DNA of 64,000 bases from WTGA01 sp965231865 (GTDB lineage: Bacteria > Pseudomonadota > Gammaproteobacteria > Arenicellales > Poriferihabitantaceae). This document shows, piece after piece, positions 9,123-19,140 of this stretch (position 1 is the stretch's first letter; every line of letters starts with the position of its first letter). Under the pieces are notes generated by a model. The model was not told where the DNA came from, did no database searches, and saw only the letters and a list, made by a program, of their open reading frames with translations. The position numbers were made by a program, and so were the translations under genes. The stretch is from contig CBDDOJ010000001.1 in NCBI GenBank assembly GCA_965231865.1, positions 744,001 through 808,000 of the forward strand. The letters are read 5' to 3'.

Positions 9123-9263
9123 ACTTCAGCACAACGCAAAGCACGGCTTCATCCGTCCCGAACAAAGCCCCCGGCCGCCAGTTTGGCCATGACCACAGCG
9201 GTGTTCATGCGGCCTGTCCCGGATACCTACCTGTCACTGGCAGGAAAAGCCACAAACTGTCCA

Positions 9264-11108
9264 TTAAACGGCCTTGTATATCTCACTGCCCCCATCCAGA
9301 AATTCCTTTGACTTTTTTCTCATTTCATCGTCAATCTTGAGTTTCTGCTGGCTATACGTGTCTTTCACTTCCTGGGAAATTTTCATCGAACAGAATTTTG
9401 GACCGCACATGGAACAAAAATGGGCGACCTTGGCCGAAGCCTTGGGCAGGGTTTCATCATGAAAGGCCCTTGCAGTATCCGGGTCCAGACCAATGTTGAA
9501 CTGGTCGGTCCAGCGAAATTCAAACCGCGCCTTTGACATCGCATCATCCCGAATCTGTGCACCGGGATGCCCCTTCGCCAGGTCCGCAGCATGGGCGGCA
9601 ATCTTGTACGTGATAATGCCGGTTTTCACATCATCCTTATTTGGCAACCCGAGATGCTCTTTGGGGGTTACATAACACAGCATCGCCGTACCAAACCATC
9701 CAATCATGGCTGCACCGATTCCCGAAGTAATATGGTCATAGCCCGGTGCGATGTCCGTTACCAGCGGTCCCAGGGTGTAAAATGGCGCCTCATGGCAAAC
9801 TTCGATTTGCTTGTCCATGTTCTCTTTTATCTTGTGCATGGGGACATGTCCGGGACCCTCAATCATCACCTGAACATCATGCTTCCAGGCAATTTCGGTC
9901 AGTTCCCCCAGCGTTTCAAGCTCAGCAAACTGGGCCGCATCATTGGCATCCGCAACACATCCCGGCCGCAATCCATCTCCCAGGGAAAATGACACGTCAT
10001 AGGATTTCATGATCTCGCAGATTTCCTCAAAATGGGTATAGAGAAAATTGTCTTCGTGATGGGCCAGGCACCATTTCGCCATAATTGACCCTCCCCGGGA
10101 AACAATACCTGTAACCCGGTCCACGGTGAGGGGAATGTGATGAAGCCGGACACCGGCATGCAGGGTAAAATAATCCACTCCCTGCTCTGCCTGTTCAATC
10201 AGGGTATCGCGCATCAGTTCCCAGGTGAGATTTTCGGCAACTCCCTTGCATTTCTCCAGTGCCTGGTAAACCGGAACAGTGCCGATGGGAACCGGAGAGT
10301 TGCGGATGATCCATTCCCGGGTTTCATGAATATTCTTGCCGGTGGACAGGTCCATGGTGGTATCCCCGCCCCAACGAATCCCCCAAACCAGTTTTTCCAC
10401 TTCTTCCTCAATGGACGACCCCAAAGCTGAATTGCCGATATTGGCATTAATCTTGACCAGAAAATTGCGCCCGATGATCATGGGTTCCGTTTCCGGATGA
10501 TTGATATTTGCGGGAATGATGGCACGCCCTTCTGCCACTTCCTTTCGCACGAATTCCGGGGTAATTTCCGGTGGTAATCCTTTTCGCTGTTCCGGGTTCA
10601 GTGTCGCACGACCCATGTTCTCGCGAATCGCAATGAACTCCATTTCCGGGGTGATCATTCCCTGGCGTGCATAATGCATCTGAGTCACATTGCCGCCAGG
10701 CTTTGCCCTCCTTGGCAGTGACCGATTGTTGTAGACAGCCAGGCGTTTGAGGTTCACTTCCCTTTGACGCGTGAAATCAGAACTGAAATTTGCCAGTTTC
10801 TCGGTATCCCCTCTCTCTTCAATCCAGGGAGTCCTCAATCGTTCCAACCCCTGTTCAAGATCAATCTGCACATCCGGGTCTGTGTAGGGACCAGAGGTAT
10901 CATAGACATTGACCGGATTGTTGATTTCAATGGATTCCCTGCCGTCCAGCCCCTTGACCGGCGTGGGATCAAGCTTGATTCGGCGCATGGGAACACGGAT
11001 ATCCGGACGACTTCCGGTCACGTGGAATTTGGAAGATCCAGGCAGGGGATCAGTGGTGATACCGCTTCGACCAGCAGTATCAAATTTTTTTTGCACGGGG
11101 TTTTTCAT
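9264..11108 (-). CDS. thiC: Phosphomethylpyrimidine synthase ThiC
   Basis: Radical-SAM enzyme converting aminoimidazole ribotide to hydroxymethylpyrimidine phosphate. About 614 residues from the ATG at 11106-11108, which is preceded by GGGAGATTTT; the longer frame starting at a TTG within that Shine-Dalgarno region is rejected. Motifs include MHYARQGMITPEMEF near residue 120, EGPGHVPMH near 435, and the C-terminal cluster motif CSMCGPKFCSM near 575. It is the first gene of thiC-thiDE, directly behind a TPP aptamer. Confidence 0.97.
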   Translation of the reverse strand: MKNPVQKKFDTAGRSGITTDPLPGSSKFHVTGSRPDIRVPMRRIKLDPTPVKGLDGRESIEINNPVNVYDTSGPYTDPDVQIDLEQGLERLRTPWIEERGDTEKLANFSSDFTRQREVNLKRLAVYNNRSLPRRAKPGGNVTQMHYARQGMITPEMEFIAIRENMGRATLNPEQRKGLPPEITPEFVRKEVAEGRAIIPANINHPETEPMIIGRNFLVKINANIGNSALGSSIEEEVEKLVWGIRWGGDTTMDLSTGKNIHETREWIIRNSPVPIGTVPVYQALEKCKGVAENLTWELMRDTLIEQAEQGVDYFTLHAGVRLHHIPLTVDRVTGIVSRGGSIMAKWCLAHHEDNFLYTHFEEICEIMKSYDVSFSLGDGLRPGCVADANDAAQFAELETLGELTEIAWKHDVQVMIEGPGHVPMHKIKENMDKQIEVCHEAPFYTLGPLVTDIAPGYDHITSGIGAAMIGWFGTAMLCYVTPKEHLGLPNKDDVKTGIITYKIAAHAADLAKGHPGAQIRDDAMSKARFEFRWTDQFNIGLDPDTARAFHDETLPKASAKVAHFCSMCGPKFCSMKISQEVKDTYSQQKLKIDDEMRKKSKEFLDGGSEIYKAV

Positions 11109-11112
11109 AAAA

Positions 11113-11207
11113 TCTCCCAAACATTGAGGGCAGTTAACCAGGCGGTAGTAATCGTTTTAGAACCAATGCCTGCCGGGAGACCAGAGACGATAATGAAACG
11201 TTATCGT
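11113..11207 (-). promoter_or_regulatory. Expression platform of the thiC riboswitch, with anti-Shine-Dalgarno
   Basis: Immediately after P1 is a 7-bp hairpin, ACGATAA / TTATCGT (11187-11207). The next segment, GGTCTCCC (11182-11175), can pair over 8 positions, two of them G-U, with the thiC Shine-Dalgarno GGGAGATT (11118-11111). No terminator with a U run is seen, so control is probably at translation. Confidence 0.55.
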
Positions 11208-11208
11208 T

Positions 11209-11283
11209 ACTTGTTTCCTACGAAGGTGTTAACCTCTTCAGGTTCTACGGGTTTCATCTCAGCCCTTGGGCACCCCGACAAGT
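11209..11283 (-). ncRNA. TPP riboswitch (THI element)
   Basis: The reverse strand shows the conserved aptamer core: GGGGTGCC, then GGCTGAGATGAAACCCG, then GAACCTGA, and GGTTAACACCTTCGTAGGAA. The P1 stem is ACTTGT (11283-11278) with ACAAGT (11214-11209). These are the standard TPP-binding boxes. It lies about 100 bases before thiC. Confidence 0.93.
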
Positions 11284-11449
11284 TGCACATAGTGTATCAG
11301 AGCGAATTTGAATTGTCTTTCTTTTGCCCTGTCATTTTCCAGGAACACATGATCCGCCCGGTTTCGTATTGATGGTGCCGCCGGGCAATCCACCGTGTGT
11401 AACTGCCGTCTTGTGTATGCGCAACCAGCACAGGGCCTCACAATACAGA

Positions 11450-12991
11450 TTACCCAGCCAGTAAAATCCTGTAACGGCCCCGGATTCTGGCGTCAATTTC
11501 CGGGTCGAGGTATTGTGGATGAGGCGTACTCAGTATCTCCCTGGCCCTGACGTGGGCGCGCTGCCACATATCCTTTGCACCCTGCTCCTCCCAGGTTCTG
11601 GGGTCGTCCCGATCGGCCAGTTTGGGGTAGAAGTGTTCCTTTTGCATCGCATCCATGGTGTGGTTTCCCCCCAGGAAGTGACCTTCCCCGGTAATAGCTT
11701 CCCGGATGGCTTCGAATCCCAGTGTCTGTTCAGTCACTTCTACGCCACGGATGACCCGATAGACATGTGACAGCATTTCATCATCAATGACAAACGCTTC
11801 GAAAGACACCCCCAGCAAACTCGCCATCATTCCCGATGATTCGTACACCATATTCGCGCCGGACAACCCGATTGCAAGAGATGAAATCGCTTTTTCCATC
11901 CCCATCTGTGCGTCCACTGCCTTGGCATCTGCCATACTCGAAGCCACGCCTGAAGGCAGCCCCAACCAATTTGACAATTGAGCGGACGCCGCATTCAGCA
12001 GGGTAATTTCACCCCCTCCTCCTGCAAACGCTCCCGTGCGCAAATCAATCACAAAAGGCCAATTGGAAAATATCATCGGATAACCCGGATTAAACACGTT
12101 CACCATCACCAATGCGGCCAGTGTTTCAGCCAGCGTCGATGCCAGCATGCCAGCAATGGTGGCCGGAGACGTCGCACCGGACTGGGCCGCAATGATATTG
12201 TTCAACGGCATTCCCCTGTTCATGGCTGCCAGGGCAACCTGCACCGCGTCCTCCCCGTATCGCAATGGTGAAATCACCGGACTGATATGCGCCTTGCAAA
12301 AAGGCCTTTCCCTGAACTTTCCTTCCCCTCCCAATGCCAGGTCAAACATGTCAACAATGGGGTCAACATGCTCGGCCACGAAAAAGCTGGTGCCGATGGG
12401 CTTGGTGGTTCCCTTCAGCAGGGCATAGGCCGTATTCACGTCCAGGTCGGTATTGTCCGGCACATCCGTGGCCACGCAGCACCGCGTAAACCAGGCGACA
12501 TTCTTCAATGAATCGATCAGCCGGGCAAAATCATACAAATCCCGCAAAGTCGACGGACGGTAGGTTCCGGTATCGAGGTCCAGGGTTTGTACCGCTGCCC
12601 CGCCCGTCCCGAAATACACCCTGTCATGACCGACTTCAAAATCATGTTTGGCATCCCGGCCGTAAAACACGAACGCCTTTGAGGCCACAGCAATGATGTC
12701 TTCCACCATGGCCCGGGGGAAACAGAGTCTTCCGAGGCCATTCACGGTGGCCCCGGACCGAACGGCCTGCTCACACAGGGCGGGGGGAGAATCGGCCATC
12801 CCCAGTTCTTCCAGAATACGCAATGCGGTATCGTAAATCGCGTTGATATCCGCTGGACTCAGGGGTCGGTACTGGCCTCCAACCTGTCCGGGGGGACAGG
12901 GATCATATTCCGGTGGTTTGCTGCGCAGCGCATGCATGGCCTCACGACTGCGGGTTCCCCCCCGTCTCGTTCTTTTTCGTTTGCTCCCCAC
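11450..12991 (-). CDS. MttB-family (trimethylamine methyltransferase-like) protein, non-pyrrolysine type
   Basis: Superfamily of cobalamin-dependent methyltransferases acting on trimethylamine, glycine betaine and related quaternary amines. About 513 residues from the GTG at 12991-12989, which follows AGGAGA and gives the basic N terminus SKRKRTRRGGTRSREAMHA seen in family members; an ATG at 12937 is the alternative. Recognisable parts are GQYRPLSPADI, YFGTGGAAVQ, GATSPATIAG and GEGHFLGGNHTMD. The frame has no internal TAG, so it is the non-pyrrolysine class (MtgB-like). It follows the FAD-GcvT gene by four bases. No corrinoid protein is adjacent. Substrate is unknown. Confidence 0.85.
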   Translation of the reverse strand: MGSKRKRTRRGGTRSREAMHALRSKPPEYDPCPPGQVGGQYRPLSPADINAIYDTALRILEELGMADSPPALCEQAVRSGATVNGLGRLCFPRAMVEDIIAVASKAFVFYGRDAKHDFEVGHDRVYFGTGGAAVQTLDLDTGTYRPSTLRDLYDFARLIDSLKNVAWFTRCCVATDVPDNTDLDVNTAYALLKGTTKPIGTSFFVAEHVDPIVDMFDLALGGEGKFRERPFCKAHISPVISPLRYGEDAVQVALAAMNRGMPLNNIIAAQSGATSPATIAGMLASTLAETLAALVMVNVFNPGYPMIFSNWPFVIDLRTGAFAGGGGEITLLNAASAQLSNWLGLPSGVASSMADAKAVDAQMGMEKAISSLAIGLSGANMVYESSGMMASLLGVSFEAFVIDDEMLSHVYRVIRGVEVTEQTLGFEAIREAITGEGHFLGGNHTMDAMQKEHFYPKLADRDDPRTWEEQGAKDMWQRAHVRAREILSTPHPQYLDPEIDARIRGRYRILLAG

Positions 12992-12995
12992 TCTC

Positions 12996-15410
12996 CTAAA
13001 CACGCACCCGTGTATTGTCCGGGTCATATAAGCAGGGGGGCACCACCACCGCCGCATAGCGGTCCCCCAGAATGCCGATTTCCAGCTCCGTTCCCATCTT
13101 CGCATGGTCCGGCTCGATAAATGCCAATGCGATATTCCTGTTAACCCGATGACCATATCCGGATGAAGTCACCGAACCGATTTGCCTGCCCGCTTTAAAG
13201 ACCGGGTCACCGCCATGAGCACAGGCGATATCACAGTCAACCACCATGGACACCATTCGTTTTCGATGGCCCCGAGACCGTTGTTTCAACAGGCTCTCCT
13301 TGCCAACGAAATGTGGTTTGTCCGGTTTTACAAATCGCTCCAATCCGGTCTCCAGGGGATTGTATTCGCAGATCAGGTCGGCTTTCCAATGCAGATAACC
13401 CTTTTCAATACGCATGGATTCCGTAGCGTACAACCCGAAATACCCCAACCCAAATGCCTTTCCCGCCTGGTCCAGTATTTTCCAGACGAGATACAGTTGT
13501 TCATTGGGTACATGGAGTTCATAGGCCAGTTCCCCGGAAAAACTGACGCTCATGGCCAACACTTCGGCATGGCCAATAAACATGGATTTGGCCCGCATCC
13601 AGGGAAAAGCCTCTTTTGACCAGTCGCAACGCGGAGAAACAGACTGCAACAGGTCCCGTGATTTCGGACCAGCGACCACCACTGTGGTATGGCTCCCCGC
13701 CATTTCTGAAATGGACACTGTATCCGGTTTGTAACGATTCAACCAATCCCGGTCATGCCATTCTGCGGCGGCAGCTGAACCATACCAGTAGTGATCCTCA
13801 TCCAGTTTTACCAGGGTTGCTTCCGCCCATACGCTGCCCTTTTCCGTCAGCAGGTAACACAATCTCACCTTGCCGGGAAATTCAGGCATGGCACCACAAA
13901 TCATCGTATTGAGGAAATCGCCCGCACCGGGGCCCTTGATCTCATAGCGGTTAAACCCGGAAACCTCCATCATGCCCACTCCCGTGACCAGTGTCCTGAT
14001 CTCATCGGCAATCACCGGTTCTGTGGGCGTAAAGCGGTAGCTGTGTTCATGGATGAAATCCTGGTCGGGCTTGAAAAACAGTGCCCGTTCCCAGCCAGCC
14101 ACCACCCCCCATTCACAGTTCAACTGATCCAGTACCGCAAATAAAGGGGTCGTTCTCGCAAGCCGTGCGGCCGGACGATGTTCATGGGGAAGAGGATAGT
14201 GAAATTCATTCCGGTAATCCTCAATCGCCTTGAGGCAGGTATGCTCGGTATTCGCATACTGGCTGAAACGTCTGGGGTCCAGGTACCAGACATCCCATTC
14301 ACACTCTCCGTGTACCATTGTCTCAGCCAGGATTTTCCCCAGGCCGCCGCCTTCCCCTATTCCCGCTCTCAACCCGAGACAGGCAAAGGCATTCGGCACA
14401 CCGGGGACAGGGCCCACCAGCGGGGCACCGTCTATGGTGTAGGTGATCGGACCATTGACCACCGTGTGGATTCCGGCTTGGGTCAGACAGGGAAGGCACT
14501 CAAAGATGGTTTCCATGTTGTCAAGGCAACGGTCCAGGTCAGAACGGCACAGTGACTTCGTGAAATGGGGATCAATGCCATCCATGCCAAAGGGCTTGCA
14601 GTCCTGCTCGTAAACTCCCACCAGCAATCCGGTCTTTTCCTGCCGGGAATAAAAATCACCTCCGGGGTCACGGATAATAGGCACCCGGAAATCAAGTGCT
14701 TCGAGCTGTTGAATGCTCTCGGTCAGAAAATACATGTGCTCCATGGAGGTCACCGGATGGATTACACCGAACATTTCGCCCACTTCGTTTGCCCGGTACC
14801 CGCTGGCATTGACCACCATTTCACAGGTGATATCCCCTTTTTCAGTGTGGACGATGAACTCGCCGCCGGCCTTGCGCGTGATCTGCTTGACCGGGTTAAA
14901 TCGCTGAACTTCCGCACCGGATTGCCTCGCCTGTCTTGCCAGGGAAAAACACAGCTGGGCGGGGTCGATGTCTCCATCCAGCGGGTCCCACCATGCCCCC
15001 AGAAGGTCATCGGTTTTCATCAGCGGGTGACGTTTTCGGGCTTCTTTCGCGTCGATGTACTCCATCTCCACTCCCATCCCGCCGGCAACCCCTATATGAT
15101 GTTTGTAAATATCGACATGCTCCGGTTTGCGTGCCAGGCGCATCCCCCCTGTGATGTGGTAATTGATGGGAAAATCCTCGTCTGCCGCCAGTTCCCGGTA
15201 TAAATCAATGCTGCAACGCTTGAGGGCGAACATGGCCTGGTTGGCTCCAAACTGGGTCACCTGGGCCGCAGCATGCCAGGTTGACCCGGAGGTCAATTCG
15301 TCGCGCTCCACCAGGACTACATCGCTCCAGCCTTCCCTGGTAAGGTGATAAAGGGTTGAACAGCCTGCAATTCCGCCACCTATCACCACGACGCGCGCAC
15401 TGTTTTTCAT
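12996..15410 (-). CDS. FAD-dependent dimethylglycine/sarcosine dehydrogenase-like protein with GcvT domain
   Basis: 804 residues. The N-terminal DAO-type FAD domain begins VVVIGGGIAGCST and has SGSTWHAAAQ near residue 43; the His there is the covalent FAD site in the family. Residues about 430-800 are the folate-binding aminomethyltransferase (GcvT) domain (GSVWAEATLV; GELAYELHVP near 650). Family members oxidatively demethylate dimethylglycine or sarcosine and load formaldehyde onto tetrahydrofolate. Operon with the MttB-like gene. Predicted to act on a partly demethylated betaine; the exact substrate is inference. Confidence 0.88.
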   Translation of the reverse strand: MKNSARVVVIGGGIAGCSTLYHLTREGWSDVVLVERDELTSGSTWHAAAQVTQFGANQAMFALKRCSIDLYRELAADEDFPINYHITGGMRLARKPEHVDIYKHHIGVAGGMGVEMEYIDAKEARKRHPLMKTDDLLGAWWDPLDGDIDPAQLCFSLARQARQSGAEVQRFNPVKQITRKAGGEFIVHTEKGDITCEMVVNASGYRANEVGEMFGVIHPVTSMEHMYFLTESIQQLEALDFRVPIIRDPGGDFYSRQEKTGLLVGVYEQDCKPFGMDGIDPHFTKSLCRSDLDRCLDNMETIFECLPCLTQAGIHTVVNGPITYTIDGAPLVGPVPGVPNAFACLGLRAGIGEGGGLGKILAETMVHGECEWDVWYLDPRRFSQYANTEHTCLKAIEDYRNEFHYPLPHEHRPAARLARTTPLFAVLDQLNCEWGVVAGWERALFFKPDQDFIHEHSYRFTPTEPVIADEIRTLVTGVGMMEVSGFNRYEIKGPGAGDFLNTMICGAMPEFPGKVRLCYLLTEKGSVWAEATLVKLDEDHYWYGSAAAAEWHDRDWLNRYKPDTVSISEMAGSHTTVVVAGPKSRDLLQSVSPRCDWSKEAFPWMRAKSMFIGHAEVLAMSVSFSGELAYELHVPNEQLYLVWKILDQAGKAFGLGYFGLYATESMRIEKGYLHWKADLICEYNPLETGLERFVKPDKPHFVGKESLLKQRSRGHRKRMVSMVVDCDIACAHGGDPVFKAGRQIGSVTSSGYGHRVNRNIALAFIEPDHAKMGTELEIGILGDRYAAVVVPPCLYDPDNTRVRV

Positions 15411-15600
15411 TTAACTGCTCCTGAATTGTAAATACAATTGCCTGGATTCCGGGTGCATCACCCCATGGACCGGGGCGACTGAGATGGGGGCTGTCTGTGG
15501 TTGCCGTACATTCAACCCGGCGGCAACCCATTGGCCATGTACCTTGATGAATCCGGTAAGATTTTAGGTTCAGAATCCACCTGGTGATTCCGGCAGCACG

Positions 15601-16422
15601 CTAGAAATAGTAACTTTCCGTTTCTTTGCACAGGACAAGGTTGGAATGGGCGCGCAACACCCGTGCTGCATCCAGCTTGACCTGTGCATCGGGTTTCATC
15701 ACATCATGGTGTACCATGAGTATGGTAGTCGTTGGAAGCTGGGAGGCAATCTGGCCGACATCATCAACGCTCAAATGTCCCCATCCCCGTTTGGTTTTAA
15801 TCTGTTCAGAGGAATAGGAACTGTCGAGAAGAAGATACCGGGTATCCTTGGCAAACCTGATAAGCTCGGCGAATGGCTCTGGATGAATATTCTCCACGTC
15901 TGTCATGACGGTCACATCAACCGAATGGTTATAGACCCGGTACCCGGTATTTCCCCCGGGATGTTCCAATAACATGGTTCTGCATTGGAGACCCTCTCCC
16001 AGCGGGAAGTTCTCCCCGGGATTGAATTCCTTGAATTTGACGGTGGAACTGACTACATCCAGCCTCACGGGGAACAACGGTGGAGCAAAAAAACGGTCAA
16101 GGGACTCCCTGCCACGGCCACCCGCCAGATTGGGCAAATGGCAGGTAACCTGAAACTGATCACTGTAAATGGGCCTGAAGAATGGCAACCCCATCAAATG
16201 ATCCACATGATAATGCCCGATAAGCAGTGTAATCGGCGGGCTTTGTTCTTTAGAGACAATGTGTTCTCCCAACGGTGCAAGGCCGCTTCCTGCGTCAAAG
16301 ATGACGGTCTGGGAAGGGAGGGACAACTCAATACAGATCGTCGCGTGGCCCATTTCATTGAATTCAGGGCCGGATGCGGGAACACCGCCCCGGCTTCCCC
16401 AGATTTTCAGATAACTATCCAT
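15601..16422 (-). CDS. MBL-fold metallo-hydrolase
   Basis: 273 residues. Metal-binding motif HYHVDHLMG (H-x-H-x-D-H) near residue 90, then LEHPGGNTGYRV, VMTDVENIH, LLLDSSYS and a late HHD. This pattern resembles the RNase Z / cyclic-phosphodiesterase-like branch rather than beta-lactamases. No signal peptide, so cytoplasmic. It stands alone between the FAD-GcvT gene and a divergent acyl-CoA synthetase. Substrate cannot be called. Confidence 0.8.
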   Translation of the reverse strand: MDSYLKIWGSRGGVPASGPEFNEMGHATICIELSLPSQTVIFDAGSGLAPLGEHIVSKEQSPPITLLIGHYHVDHLMGLPFFRPIYSDQFQVTCHLPNLAGGRGRESLDRFFAPPLFPVRLDVVSSTVKFKEFNPGENFPLGEGLQCRTMLLEHPGGNTGYRVYNHSVDVTVMTDVENIHPEPFAELIRFAKDTRYLLLDSSYSSEQIKTKRGWGHLSVDDVGQIASQLPTTTILMVHHDVMKPDAQVKLDAARVLRAHSNLVLCKETESYYF

Positions 16423-16976
16423 CAGGAAATCGTTGTAAAACTTTTTGGTTCATTGAATGTGCTTTACTCCCAGGCTCATATCTTAAACAAACTTTGAGTT
16501 CAAATGTAGGCAATGAGAGGGTTTTGCATCGGACGTGTTCTGTGGTTTCAGCAGGGATTTTACCCCCCTCACATCCCTCCAGCCCATTGCACAGGGCCGT
16601 ATTTTCCCGTGATTGCCGGTCTGAACCGGTTTTTTCCGGATTCCCGGCTCATTTCAGCCATGTCTTTCGCCTTTGGATGGCCGGTTTCCGGTATTTTGGC
16701 CCCTTCCACTGTCCTGCTTTGGAAAATTCAAGAAATCAAGCGGCCGTTTCACCTGAAAAACCATTCCAGCCATGCACGAGTAAAATCTCCGGACAAGCTC
16801 CATTGTATGACAGGCGAATCCAGTGAGCACAGGAGGGCCTGCGGTCGGTACAGGCCCCTGGTGGGAAGCCGGGCGAATGGACCCACCTGTGAAGTGGGCA
16901 TTGGGAAATCCCTGTCCTTCCCAATGCTTGATTTGATAGATTTATCAGGCATAGTGTAGAGAACAAAAACAGTACG
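16423..16976. other. 554-base gap between divergent genes, no gene recognised
   Basis: Short open frames on both strands show no recognisable protein. It must hold the promoters of the MBL hydrolase (reverse) and the acyl-CoA synthetase (forward); no convincing sigma-70 pair was found by eye. Confidence 0.5.
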
Positions 16977-19103
16977 ATGCCAGAAAATACAACGCGAACC
17001 CGGAATCTCAGGCGCCTGCTTGCACCCCGGCATATTGCTTTCATTGGAGGAGCCGATGCAGACTACTCAGCCAGACAGTGTGCCCGGAGATTCAATGGAA
17101 AGATATGGGGTGTCAATCCAAACAGGGAACATATGGGGGGACAACCCTGTTATGCCTCGGTACATGATCTGCCCGAGGCACCCGATGCAGTCTTCCTGGC
17201 AATCCCCCGTTCCAGAGCAGTCCCGGTAATCCGGGCATTGAAAGACAGGGGTGCTGCCGGGGTGGTTTGTTTCACCGCCGGGTATGGAGAAACCGGTGAC
17301 GAAGGCAAAAAAGCCGAACTGGAACTGGTGGACGCGGCCGGGGATATGGCGCTGGTCGGACCCAACTGCTACGGGCTGATCAATTTTATCCACGATGCCA
17401 TATTATGGCCCTTTGGAGCCGGATCATATCGTTGCGAAAAAGGGGTTGCCTTGATCATGCAAAGTGGCATGATCACGGCAGATATGGTCATGAACCAGCG
17501 TTCGGTACCCCTGGCTTGTGTGATCTCTGCGGGCAACCAGGCCATGCTGGCTGTTGAGGATTATATTGAGGTACTGACGGATGATCCCAACATTACCGCT
17601 TTCGGCATCTACCTGGAAGGTATCCGGGATATCGAACGATTTTCCCGTGCAGCCTTGAAAGCACTGCAGGCTGAAAAACCCATCGTATTGCTCAAGGCAG
17701 GCAGTTCTTCAATCGGTTCACGCCTGGCGGTAAGTCACACCGGGTCACTTTCCGGTTCGGACGAAGCCCACCGGGCCCTGTTCGACCGGCTTGGAATTGT
17801 CCGGGTCTATTCCCCGGAAGTGATGCTGGAGACCCTTAAATTCATGACGATTTCCGGGATACCCCGGGGAAACCGTATTGCGGCCTTTACGTGCTCAGGC
17901 GGTGAGGCCCTGATGGTAGCGGATTATTGTGAGCGAGTGGGCCTGGTATTGTCCCAGCCATCCGATCCTGTACGACGGGAACTGAAGTCATTGCTCCCGG
18001 ATATTGCCACCATCTCCAATCCCCTGGATTACACCACGCCCCTGTGGGGCAACCAGGAGATGATGCCCAAGGTTTTTTCTGCTGCGCTGAAAACCTCATT
18101 CGATGCGGCCATTTTCATTCAGGATTATCCTCCTGAAGAATTTGAGGCGGACAATGCTTTTTACCGCGCAGATGGAATCTCCTATATGGAATCGGTCAGG
18201 GCCGCGAAAATACCGGGGGCGATCTGCAGCGAACTGGCAGAGAATTTTGACCGGGAATCCAGGGAAATGTACGCCAATGGCGGGATCACCCCGTTGCAGG
18301 GCATCGACCGTGGGCTCGATGCCCTGGGTCATGCAGTCCGTTACGCAAGGAACCGAAGCCGATTGATACGTGATCCGGATATGTGCCGTTTTTCCATGAT
18401 TGAAACCCCTGGAAATGCGGTGGAGGCATCGTTGCGTTTATTGAACGAGTGGGAGAGCAAGCAATGGCTGAGCGCTTCGGGGATACCCGTTCCAACCGGT
18501 CGGCTTGTTTCCCTGGGCGACCGTCAGGCCATTGAAGAAGCCGCGGATGAAATCGGTTTTCCGGTTATCATCAAGCTGGTTGCGGAAGACCTGGCGCATA
18601 AAACAGAACTTGGCGTTGTTTCCGGCAGCCTGGCCTGCCGGCAGGATATCGTCGGAGCCATGGCAACCATCCAGGCGTCCATCGATTCTCACCCTGTCAA
18701 CGACATCAGGGGAATCCTGGTCGAGTCCATGATCCGGGACCCCATTCACGAACTCCTCATCGGCGTTCAGCGTGACCCCCAGTTCGGATTGGTCATGGTA
18801 ATTGCCGGTGGCGGCATTCTGGCAGAACTGTACAGGGACTCCCAAACACTGCTGTTGCCGACCAACATCGAATCCATCCAGCATGGTTTGGCGCAATTGC
18901 AGTGTTTTCCATTGTTAACCGGCTTTCGGGGCCGTCGGCAATGTGACCTGGACAAATTGGCGGCCACTATTCTGGAATTGGCTGAATTCTCTCAGGCCCA
19001 TGCCGATATCCTGGTGGAAATGGAGGTCAACCCGCTCATGGTGCTGGCGGGAGGTGCCGTTGCAGCAGATGCCCTGATCCGGGTGGTCGCCGGTCCGGAT
19101 TAG
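16977..19103 (+). CDS. ADP-forming acyl-CoA synthetase (ACD family, fused alpha-beta)
   Basis: 708 residues with three parts: a CoA-binding Rossmann domain (FIGGADADYSA; LVGPNCYGLIN near residue 123), a succinyl-CoA-ligase-like domain carrying the phosphohistidine motif AVSHTGSLSGSD near residue 255, and a C-terminal ATP-grasp domain (about 470-708; GFPVIIKLVAEDLAHKTELG). The family interconverts acyl-CoA and acid with ADP/ATP. Members handle acetate, pimelate and, in the case of DddX, DMSP. The substrate here is open; context of methylated-compound genes makes a carboxylate from that metabolism plausible. Confidence 0.87.
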   Translation: MPENTTRTRNLRRLLAPRHIAFIGGADADYSARQCARRFNGKIWGVNPNREHMGGQPCYASVHDLPEAPDAVFLAIPRSRAVPVIRALKDRGAAGVVCFTAGYGETGDEGKKAELELVDAAGDMALVGPNCYGLINFIHDAILWPFGAGSYRCEKGVALIMQSGMITADMVMNQRSVPLACVISAGNQAMLAVEDYIEVLTDDPNITAFGIYLEGIRDIERFSRAALKALQAEKPIVLLKAGSSSIGSRLAVSHTGSLSGSDEAHRALFDRLGIVRVYSPEVMLETLKFMTISGIPRGNRIAAFTCSGGEALMVADYCERVGLVLSQPSDPVRRELKSLLPDIATISNPLDYTTPLWGNQEMMPKVFSAALKTSFDAAIFIQDYPPEEFEADNAFYRADGISYMESVRAAKIPGAICSELAENFDRESREMYANGGITPLQGIDRGLDALGHAVRYARNRSRLIRDPDMCRFSMIETPGNAVEASLRLLNEWESKQWLSASGIPVPTGRLVSLGDRQAIEEAADEIGFPVIIKLVAEDLAHKTELGVVSGSLACRQDIVGAMATIQASIDSHPVNDIRGILVESMIRDPIHELLIGVQRDPQFGLVMVIAGGGILAELYRDSQTLLLPTNIESIQHGLAQLQCFPLLTGFRGRRQCDLDKLAATILELAEFSQAHADILVEMEVNPLMVLAGGAVAADALIRVVAGPD

Positions 19104-19140
19104 GCCAATGCGGTGTCCACCTTTCCCGGTGGCACCCCGG

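Noticed and set aside
7944..9311. 455-codon forward open frame
   Set aside because: It lies fully antisense to thiDE, whose domains are unmistakable; composition effect of the GC-rich antisense frame.
11450..12991. Pyrrolysine-containing MttB
   Set aside because: The frame has no internal TAG and is full length, as is the second homologue at 44284-45834.
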